Below, in pieces: positions 1 through 5,449 of a stretch of 5,449 bases of DNA. The position numbers and the translations under genes are program-made. Source of the stretch: Clostridiales bacterium (GTDB lineage Bacteria; Bacillota; Clostridia; Monoglobales; Firm-18); contig JAIRSR010000160.1 of assembly GCA_031255355.1 (NCBI GenBank), positions 1-5,449 on the forward strand. The letters run 5' to 3'. Positions within the stretch are counted from its first letter, which is position 1; every line of letters starts with the position of its first letter. The notes beneath the pieces were generated by a model that saw nothing but the letters and a program-made list of their open reading frames with translations, had not been told where the DNA came from and searched no databases.

Positions 1-1
1 G

Positions 2-76
2 GCGGGGCTTCCCGCGTCTTTGGACGCGGCATTGACGGCGGGCGGCATGAACCAACTGCTGTATAACGTGCTGTCC
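2..76 (+). other. Probable tail of the last SLH domain
   Basis: The translated segment ending in LTAGGMNQLLYNVL fits the last helix of SLH repeats, usually written as (I/L)TRxEAAxLLxNAL. The usual Arg and Glu are replaced here by Ala and Gly, so the match is imperfect. If correct, one to three SLH repeats and a signal peptide should lie just upstream of the window. Confidence 0.5.
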
Positions 77-2278
77 GTCCCCTCATGGGAGGTCATCGAA
101 GTCAAAGGCGGACAGCCGATCTACGGCTCCCCCGAACCGTCCACCATTTTAGAACGCCGCTATCAAATGGTGCTGGTTAAGGGCGTGTTCACCGCCGTCG
201 GCATCGCAAGCATCTTCGGGCCGTCCAACCTGCGCCCGGGGACGATCGAGATCGACCGCATGACCTATCGCACGGGGGAAAATGACTTTTCCGCGTACCT
301 CGGGCAGTCCGTGGCGGCGTTCGCGCGTGAGGACGGAAGCGACGTAAAGGAAATCATGTTTTTGGAACCCGCGAAAAACACCATAGCGGAATTTCGCGCC
401 GCCGACCTGCGGGAAGTCACGTCCTCGGCAATCAAGACGGAGGACGGCGCAATCTCTTATGACAGCGGCGCAAGGATCGTGCTGAACGGCGTGTACTACG
501 GCATTGCCGCCAACGGCTTCCCCGACTTCGCCGACGGAAACGCGCGGTTCACCGCGATAGACAACAATTCGGACGGCGATACCGACGTGTTCCTCCTGCG
601 GCATTACGCGCACTTCGCGGCGCGGTATAAAGTGGGCGATACGGGGACGTTATCCTTACGCTACGGCGCCCGCTTCGGCGGCGGGGATACCGTCAATCTG
701 GAGGAAAGCGCCGCCCGAACCGTCAAGGTGACAAAAGACGGCGTACCCGCGCCGTACACCGATATTCTGGCGGGTGATTCCGTCGCCATTGCCTACGGCG
801 CGGACGCTTCCGGCAAAGAAGTGTTTGATTTGTTGGTTTCCTCCAAGACGGTGACGGCGGCGGTGAAGGAGGTATTTTCCGACAACGACGGCGTTTCCGT
901 ACGGCTCAGTGACGACAAAGTGTACCAACTATCCTATGACTATCAAATGCTGTGCGGCATTTTAGGCGGCGCGGCTTCGGCGGACGCGCCCCGGCCAAAG
1001 CTTGGGAAAACGTATCTGTTCCGCATCGCCGCCGACGGACTCGTCGCGGGGGTCGAGGAAGTCACTTCCTCCTTGCTGTGGGGGTACCTCGTCGGCGCGT
1101 CCGCCGGGAAAGGGCTTGCAACCTCCGGCAAGATGAAGTTGTTCACCGCGAAAGGCGAGTTCCTCACCTATGAAATCACGGATAAAATTTTATACCATGA
1201 TAAGGACAACTTGGCGGGGGTACGGATCAGCGGCAAGGAAGCCGCAGACAAAATCGCCGCGCCGCTGCAAAGCGACCCGACGGCGGACATACGCGCTATG
1301 GTCTGCTACACCGTAGACGCGGAGGACAACCTAACGGAACTGTATATGCCCTATGACAACACGGCAGGCCGCCCGGGGAGCGTCGATTACCCGAACACCT
1401 ACGACGTGCGTATCGGCGACGAAACCGCGACAGAACGGTATTACCACTACAAATTCCCCACTTCGGGCTGGTTTACGCCGCCGGGGAACATGCTGTTCAT
1501 CGTGCCGGATTACGAATCGCGCAACTTAGATGAAGCGTACCGTATTTCCACCCTCCAAGACGAAAAGGAGTTGCCCTCGTCTTTCGGAAACGTCCGTTTG
1601 TACGGCGCGGACGAGTACAAAATCACCAAAGCGTCCATGATGATGCTTGCGGGGACGAACATCGACCTTTCGTCGGGCGTCGCCCTCACGACCTACCTGA
1701 TCGATAAAGTGACGCGGGCGGTGGACAAGGACGGACAGGAAATCCTAAAAATCTACGGTTGGTCCAAGGGCGAGTACGCGAACATCGCGTGTAACAAACC
1801 CGAAATGCTCTCGCAAGAAACAGGCGCGTTTATCGCGAACGTCAAAGCGGGGGATTTGCAAAAGGGCGACGTGATGCAGTTTACCGCCGACGCGAGCGGC
1901 AACTTCTTGGGGCAGTTCAGGGTCCTGCTGCTGGCAGACAACCCGGGTTCGTACCGCTATCTGGATAACAAGGGCGTTTATACCTCCGGCTATGAGGACA
2001 TGTCCACCATGAAGTACTACTTTGGCTATGTGCGGTTCATGGAAAGCAAGTCCGCCCTGAACGCGGCGGGGGAATATCACTACCTCAAGTACACCGACGG
2101 CGTGAATACCAATGTCAACATCGTAAAAAGCGGGTTCATGAAAGACTGTGTGTATTATCTGGTGCGAAGCGGCGGCGAGATTGAAAAAATCACCCTTGCG
2201 GATTTGCTCCCGGGCGATAACATCGCGTTCGGACACAGTTGGTATGATTCAGCGTATGTAGTGGCGTACCGGGAATAA
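2..2278 (+). CDS. C-terminal part of a large SLH-type cell-surface protein (5' end outside the window)
   Basis: The frame is open from the first complete codon (position 2) to TAA at 2276-2278, giving 758 residues. The TTG at 20 is an ordinary internal leucine codon, not a start: no ribosome site precedes it and the frame continues upstream. The first residues (LTAGGMNQLLYNVL, about 35-76) look like the tail of an SLH repeat, the module that holds proteins on pyruvylated wall polymers. What follows resembles the poorly characterised region found after SLH domains in Clostridia and Paenibacillus proteins: a segment like GVFTAVG...GTIEIDRMTYRTG, then FLEPAKNTI, then a DNNSDGDTD loop (560-586), then several beta-rich units with a GD turn. 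No catalytic motif was recognised. There are four scattered cysteines and no C-terminal sorting signal or membrane helix; the protein ends in VVAYRE. The likely role is structural or binding at the cell surface. The coding call is firm; the SLH assignment rests on family resemblance from memory. Confidence 0.88.
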   Translation, partial: AGLPASLDAALTAGGMNQLLYNVLSVPSWEVIEVKGGQPIYGSPEPSTILERRYQMVLVKGVFTAVGIASIFGPSNLRPGTIEIDRMTYRTGENDFSAYLGQSVAAFAREDGSDVKEIMFLEPAKNTIAEFRAADLREVTSSAIKTEDGAISYDSGARIVLNGVYYGIAANGFPDFADGNARFTAIDNNSDGDTDVFLLRHYAHFAARYKVGDTGTLSLRYGARFGGGDTVNLEESAARTVKVTKDGVPAPYTDILAGDSVAIAYGADASGKEVFDLLVSSKTVTAAVKEVFSDNDGVSVRLSDDKVYQLSYDYQMLCGILGGAASADAPRPKLGKTYLFRIAADGLVAGVEEVTSSLLWGYLVGASAGKGLATSGKMKLFTAKGEFLTYEITDKILYHDKDNLAGVRISGKEAADKIAAPLQSDPTADIRAMVCYTVDAEDNLTELYMPYDNTAGRPGSVDYPNTYDVRIGDETATERYYHYKFPTSGWFTPPGNMLFIVPDYESRNLDEAYRISTLQDEKELPSSFGNVRLYGADEYKITKASMMMLAGTNIDLSSGVALTTYLIDKVTRAVDKDGQEILKIYGWSKGEYANIACNKPEMLSQETGAFIANVKAGDLQKGDVMQFTADASGNFLGQFRVLLLADNPGSYRYLDNKGVYTSGYEDMSTMKYYFGYVRFMESKSALNAAGEYHYLKYTDGVNTNVNIVKSGFMKDCVYYLVRSGGEIEKITLADLLPGDNIAFGHSWYDSAYVVAYRE
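560..586 (+). other. Asp/Asn-rich DxNxDGDxD loop, possible calcium site
   Basis: The codons read DNNSDGDTD, with acidic or amide side chains at alternate positions and a glycine after the third ligand position. This is the spacing of EF-hand-like and dockerin-like calcium loops (DxNxDG). It is followed by the hydrophobic strand VFLL. Related SLH-linked proteins tend to carry an IDNDxDGxYDV-type stretch at the equivalent place. Metal binding is inferred, not shown. Confidence 0.45.
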
Positions 2279-2333
2279 TGCGGAAAAACAATACGCGAAA
2301 ACAATACAGGGAACAAGAACCAAAAAATATATT

Positions 2334-2340
2334 AGGAGGT
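2334..2340 (+). promoter_or_regulatory. Strong Shine-Dalgarno that decides the start of the secreted protein
   Basis: AGGAGGT lies 6 bases before the ATG at 2347 and is a full match to the 16S rRNA tail. The earlier in-frame ATG at 2278, which overlaps the stop of the preceding gene (TAATG), has only a weak GGGA before it. The strong site, and the signal peptide that begins at once after 2347, both select the later start. Confidence 0.92.
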
Positions 2341-2346
2341 ATCAAA

Positions 2347-2433
2347 ATGGGAAAATCATTATGCAAAAAGGGAGTATCGGGGATACTCGCGCTTACCCTG
2401 TTGGCGGCGTTGCTGTGCGCGCCGGTGCAAGCG
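2347..2433 (+). other. Sec signal peptide (29 residues)
   Basis: A lysine-containing N-region is followed by about 14 hydrophobic residues and the signal peptidase I site VQA before Asp30. Cys24 lies in LLC, but leucine at -1 does not fit a lipobox, so a lipoprotein is unlikely. Confidence 0.88.
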
Positions 2434-4230
2434 GACGTTTCAAGAACGACACTTTTCGAGGACGATTTTGAAACGGATACCTTGTTGGAGGAGAATTACA
2501 CCTTTTTCCGCGCGAATAGTGCCGTTTACGGACAGTGGTATCCCGACAACGGAACCGTCGCGGGAAACACTCCCGCCGACATACGGCACAGCGTTGTCAC
2601 TGACCCGACGGGCAGCGGACGGGGCGGCGTATTGAAGTTGGACGCGAATTACTATAATTTCGGGGACTTCGGAAAGTACATCTTGGCAAACCGGGCGATG
2701 ACGATTCCGCTTTCCGCAGACTACTCCACTGTCATACAATACGACGCGGCGACTTCCACCCCTATGACCGGTAAAGACGAAGAGCCCACTTTTGGTTATT
2801 CGTTTTTCACGCCGATTCTTCCCGGGCAATCTTACGCCAACTCTGACAACGCGCTAATCGCTTACGGCGGCACCCGCACGGAGTTTAACAAGGTGGTGGT
2901 AAGCAGTACAAATGCGCCGGTGGTTACCATGCCCGCGAACACCTGGCATTCCGTCAAGGTAGACCTGCGCTTGAAAACGGCGGGGCAAGACGTGATCGTC
3001 GCCAATGTGGATTACGCCGGACGGACGGTGCGAATGGAACTCACGATCGCAAACGCGGCGGCAAACGGACTTGGCGGCTTTACCATCGGGCAGTATAGTT
3101 ATCACGGACTGAACGAATGGAGTTCGCTGTACGTGGATCGGCTCAAGGTGTACACCGAAGCGCCCGCCGTGCCGGGAACTTATGTAACGTCGGACGGAAT
3201 CATCGCAGTGGACGGCGCGTATTTCCCCGAAATCACCGTCGCGTCAAACTCCGACCCTGTCATTTTAGAGAACATCGGCACGGGCTGGGCGGAGCCGTGG
3301 CCTGCCAGCAGACGGTACAGGTACTACGCGTTTCACGAAGTCGGGCAAAACTTCCTCATGCTGTTAGGCAACGGGGTCATCAAAAGACGCTTCACCAACG
3401 CGATCAACCTTACCGTTCCGGGCATCTATGAATTGTCCCAAAAGAACATAGAAAACTCCGGCAATAGCCTCGCGGATATGCGCGTGTATTTCGGTTCCGA
3501 CCTGTTTTACGCGGGGGTCGCGGGTGACGGCGCGACGAGCGGAACCGTATACCCGCAGTTCAAGTACGGAAGCGAGTATTGGAAGAGCAATACGGGCTTT
3601 ACGACGTTGCATTATTTTACAAAAATGCAGGTGGTGGTGAAGTCGCCGGACGGCACCGGGGACCTCCGCGTGAAAATTTGGGCGAAAAACGTAACCGAAC
3701 CTACGGAGTGGACGCACACCGTGACGAATATCGATTTGCCCGCAACGCTGGGTACTTCGTACTTGGATTGGGCGGGCAACTATAATATGCTGAACAGCAC
3801 CACCAACTATAACGGCAACGCGTATTTTGCCGATACGACGGTGCGCAAGATTCCGGGCGTTGTCGCGCGGAGTTCCTACGCGAAAACAGACGCAAACGGC
3901 GGGGAAATCTATGAAGTAGGCGATATCGGCGACAGCCTGCTGGTCAACGCGTCCTTTACCAACAGCACCGCCGGGACTGCCGCGATTCAGCCGATTATCG
4001 CCGTTTACGACAGCGATGATCGATTAACCGGCACCGTGTTGGGAACGCCGATTACCGTTCCTCCGTTCACCGATACGCCTATGGCAATCACTGAATTTGG
4101 CTATGACGGAACGAATCAGACGCTGCCCGACGGATTTAACTCCGCTACTTGGAAAGTTAAGGTCTTTTTCTGGGATTATTTCAGCCAGTCGCCTTATGTC
4201 GGTGTAGACCTGCTTTCGGACGATTACTGA
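2347..4230 (+). CDS. Secreted multidomain beta-sandwich (LamG-like) protein of unknown function
   Basis: The protein has 627 residues and ends in TGA at 4228-4230. Residues 1-29 are a classical signal peptide: MGKSLCKK, a hydrophobic core (GILALTLLAALL), then APVQA before Asp30. Residues about 37-270 look like a LamG/concanavalin-type beta-sandwich, opening with FEDDFETDTL and closing with SLYVDRLKVYT. Residues about 279-503 look like a second sandwich, with the segment PGIYELSQ and the closing strand AYFADTTVRKIPG. Residues about 520-617 resemble the Ig-like C-terminal module of clostridial surface and polysaccharide-active proteins (IIAVYDSDDRL ... WKVKVFFWD). The mature chain contains no cysteine. 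I see no wall anchor, SLH repeat or obvious catalytic pair, so a binding role (glycan or surface polymer) is more likely than an enzyme, though a divergent glycosidase or lyase cannot be ruled out. It follows the surface-protein gene by 68 bases with no terminator between, which suggests co-transcription, and it ends before a strong terminator. The gene and its export are secure; the domain names are by pattern only. Confidence 0.9.
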   Translation: MGKSLCKKGVSGILALTLLAALLCAPVQADVSRTTLFEDDFETDTLLEENYTFFRANSAVYGQWYPDNGTVAGNTPADIRHSVVTDPTGSGRGGVLKLDANYYNFGDFGKYILANRAMTIPLSADYSTVIQYDAATSTPMTGKDEEPTFGYSFFTPILPGQSYANSDNALIAYGGTRTEFNKVVVSSTNAPVVTMPANTWHSVKVDLRLKTAGQDVIVANVDYAGRTVRMELTIANAAANGLGGFTIGQYSYHGLNEWSSLYVDRLKVYTEAPAVPGTYVTSDGIIAVDGAYFPEITVASNSDPVILENIGTGWAEPWPASRRYRYYAFHEVGQNFLMLLGNGVIKRRFTNAINLTVPGIYELSQKNIENSGNSLADMRVYFGSDLFYAGVAGDGATSGTVYPQFKYGSEYWKSNTGFTTLHYFTKMQVVVKSPDGTGDLRVKIWAKNVTEPTEWTHTVTNIDLPATLGTSYLDWAGNYNMLNSTTNYNGNAYFADTTVRKIPGVVARSSYAKTDANGGEIYEVGDIGDSLLVNASFTNSTAGTAAIQPIIAVYDSDDRLTGTVLGTPITVPPFTDTPMAITEFGYDGTNQTLPDGFNSATWKVKVFFWDYFSQSPYVGVDLLSDDY

Positions 4231-4295
4231 AAGAACATTTTTTGCAAATTGGGTCGCGGCTGACGCTCCAACGCGCCCCTGTTTGACAAATCGAG
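4231..4295. other. Short intergenic stretch without a clear signal
   Basis: This lies between the stop codon of the secreted protein and the terminator stem. It contains an imperfect hairpin (4251-4258 GGGTCGCG with 4272-4278 CGCGCCC, one bulged T) that is not followed by a T-run. It also contains an isolated TTGACA at 4283-4288 with no acceptable -10 box 16-18 bases downstream. No gene is seen. Confidence 0.5.
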
Positions 4296-4335
4296 CGGAT
4301 GCCGCCGTGCTTTGCGGCGGCTTCCGTATTTTTTT
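4296..4335 (+). terminator. Rho-independent terminator after the secreted-protein gene
   Basis: GCCGCCG (4301-4307) pairs perfectly with CGGCGGC (4315-4321) around a 7-base loop. The stem extends past a T-T mismatch by CGGA (4296-4299) with TCCG (4323-4326). TA and a run of seven T (4329-4335) follow on the + strand. It should end the transcript that carries the two surface-protein genes. Only 29 bases separate it from the next start codon. Confidence 0.92.
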
Positions 4336-4354
4336 GAACACACTCTAAAGAAAA

Positions 4355-4360
4355 AGGTGA
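4355..4360 (+). promoter_or_regulatory. Shine-Dalgarno of the transporter gene
   Basis: AGGTGA, extended to AGGTGAT and preceded by a run of A, matches the 16S tail in the register GGAGGTGAT and lies 4 bases before ATG at 4365. It supports this start. The protein then begins with a short polar N-terminus followed directly by the first membrane helix, as expected for the family. Confidence 0.8.
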
Positions 4361-4364
4361 TACT

Positions 4365-5449
4365 ATGCAAGAACAAGAACCCGCCGCGCGGCTCAAACAC
4401 ACCATATGGATTGGATTTACCACGTTTTTCGCGTACACAGGCGCGTACACCGCGCGGAATATCCTAAGCGCGGTCATGCCGCAAATGCTGCAAGAACGTA
4501 TATTTACCAACGCGGAATTGGGCAGTATGGGCAGTATGTTTTTCCTGCTGTACGGTCTGGGGCAGTTGATTAACGGACTGCTCGGCGACAAAATCATCGC
4601 GAAATATATGGTGGCGGCGGGGCTGTTCTTTTCCGGCGTGCTGACCGCGCTTTTCCCCCTTTGCGGCGTGCAGTCCGCGTTCGCCTCGCTTGCGCTGTGG
4701 GGCGTGTGCGGGTTTTTATGCTCTATGCTCTGGGGGCCGATTACAAAATTAGTAGGGGAAAATACCGACGCCCGCGCGGGGAAGATTATTTTGACGGTGC
4801 TGTCCGTCGCTTCGCACTTCGGCACGGCGGCGGCGTATATCTTTGCGGTGCTCGGCGTTTCGGCGCGAAATTGGCGGTTCGGGTTCTACCTTACAGGCGG
4901 GTTTTTGATGCTCGCCGCTACAGTCTGGTACGTCAGTTGCTCCCGCATGGAACGGGCGGGTGCGGTCAAGCGGGGCATTGCGCCGAAAGAGGGCTCCGCG
5001 CGGCAGGAAGTCGGCTTCCGCCGCCTGTTCACACGCGGCTTCGTCTTTATGATGATTGTCACCATGCTCAACGGCGTCGCCCGAATCGCGATCGCCTTTT
5101 GGATCCCCGTGTTCCTGTCCAACCGTCTGGGCATTAAAATAGAACACGTCGCGGCGTTGGCGTTCGCCCTGCCGTTCCTCAATATGCTGGGCGTGTTCCT
5201 CACGCTCTACGCGCTGAAATTTATGCGGGATCACCTCGAAAAAATGTGCCTGCTGCTGTTTGCCGTCGCCGCAGTGATGTTCGCCGCGCTTTTCGCCCTC
5301 GACGGAACCAACGTCATACTCTCCGTCGCCGCGCTGTTTACCGCAAGCGCAGCTATGGCGGGCGTGAGCAATATCATTTTCAGCCTGTATATCCTCCGCT
5401 TTTCCGACACAAATAAACTCTCCGGAATCGCCGGCTTCTTGGACTTCAC
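4365..5449 (+). CDS. MFS transporter, organophosphate:phosphate antiporter (OPA/GlpT-like) family, 3' end cut by the window
   Basis: The frame is open from ATG 4365 to the window edge (361 complete codons, no stop). About ten membrane helices are visible, plus the beginning of an eleventh: near residues 12-30, 53-72, 80-100, 105-127, 141-164, 171-192, a polar central loop 193-222, then 224-252, 262-286, 292-312 and 318-345. YGLGQLINGLLGDK (63-76) is the loop 2-3 motif region in the form typical of the OPA family. Arg31 in helix 1 (AYTARNILSAVMP) and Arg240 in helix 7 (VARIAIAFWIPVFL) fall where E. coli GlpT has Arg45 and Arg269, the two residues that bind the phosphate group. GIAGFLDF at the edge fits the helix 11 region, so about 70-90 residues are missing. 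The likely role is exchange of a phosphorylated small molecule (glycerol-3-phosphate, a hexose phosphate or similar) for phosphate at the cytoplasmic membrane; the substrate cannot be told. The terminator just upstream suggests it is not simply part of the preceding operon. Confidence 0.9.
   Translation, partial: MQEQEPAARLKHTIWIGFTTFFAYTGAYTARNILSAVMPQMLQERIFTNAELGSMGSMFFLLYGLGQLINGLLGDKIIAKYMVAAGLFFSGVLTALFPLCGVQSAFASLALWGVCGFLCSMLWGPITKLVGENTDARAGKIILTVLSVASHFGTAAAYIFAVLGVSARNWRFGFYLTGGFLMLAATVWYVSCSRMERAGAVKRGIAPKEGSARQEVGFRRLFTRGFVFMMIVTMLNGVARIAIAFWIPVFLSNRLGIKIEHVAALAFALPFLNMLGVFLTLYALKFMRDHLEKMCLLLFAVAAVMFAALFALDGTNVILSVAALFTASAAMAGVSNIIFSLYILRFSDTNKLSGIAGFLDF

Noticed and set aside
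149..613. Minus-strand open frame of 154 codons inside the surface-protein gene, and similar ones at 1745-2236 and 2440-2829
   Set aside because: They have no ribosome site or recognisable domain and lie wholly antisense to confident genes. The codon bias of the sense strand explains the lack of stops.
2328..2333. TATATT as a -10 box for the secreted-protein gene
   Set aside because: It abuts the ribosome binding site, so a transcript starting from it would lose that site. No -35 box is seen upstream.
2401..2420. Lipoprotein signal at Cys24 of the secreted protein
   Set aside because: The residue before the cysteine is Leu rather than Gly, Ala or Ser, and a good signal peptidase I site (VQA) follows five residues later.
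4334..4363. TTGAAC-18-TGATAC as a promoter for the transporter
   Set aside because: Transcription would begin at about 4370, inside the gene and after its ATG. The -10-like bases are part of the ribosome site.
2311..4381. GAACAAGAACC occurs at 2311-2321 and again at 4371-4381
   Set aside because: An 11-base match of low-complexity AC/AG sequence, once upstream of a ribosome site and once inside a coding region. There is no shared position relative to a start codon; probably chance.
4521..4538. Tandem duplication GGCAGTATG x2 in the transporter (residues GSMGSM)
   Set aside because: The region has the same length as GlpT between the LG and YG positions, so it is not a length-changing repeat expansion.
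4181..4825. Minus-strand open frame of 214 codons over the terminator and the transporter start
   Set aside because: It runs antisense to a transporter with clear membrane helices and family-specific arginines, and across the terminator. Its translation has no recognisable domain. It is a shadow of GC-rich coding sequence.
4661..5137. Plus-strand frame of 158 codons within the transporter
   Set aside because: It is rich in Arg, Gly and His from frame-shifted GC-rich codons and has no start signal. The transporter frame is the convincing one.

Overview
The window most likely comes from a Gram-positive, low-to-mid-50s %GC member of the Clostridia (Bacillota). This is judged by eye. It rests on a strong AGGAGGT ribosome binding site, a Gram-positive style signal peptide, and a surface protein of the type that follows S-layer homology (SLH) domains in Clostridia and Paenibacillus relatives. 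No species can be named. All three genes lie on the + strand and the coding density is high.

Layout: (1) From position 2 to 2278 is the C-terminal 758 residues of a large, probably SLH-anchored cell-surface protein whose N-terminus lies before the window. (2) A 68-base gap with no visible terminator leads to a complete 627-residue secreted protein (2347-4230). It has a signal peptide, two probable laminin-G/concanavalin-like beta-sandwich regions and a C-terminal Ig-like module. (3) A 134-base gap holds a convincing intrinsic terminator (4296-4335). (4) From 4365 to the window end runs a major facilitator superfamily transporter, cut off at about residue 361. It keeps both arginines expected of the organophosphate:phosphate antiporter (OPA/GlpT-like) family.

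Genes 1 and 2 are plausibly one transcription unit: a wall-bound surface protein followed by a secreted, probably carbohydrate- or surface-binding partner. The terminator separates them from the transporter, so a common pathway is only a weak inference. I see no CRISPR array, RNA gene, insertion sequence, integrase, toxin-antitoxin pair or defence gene. The least described content is the repetitive beta-rich part of gene 1 and the domain combination of gene 2.
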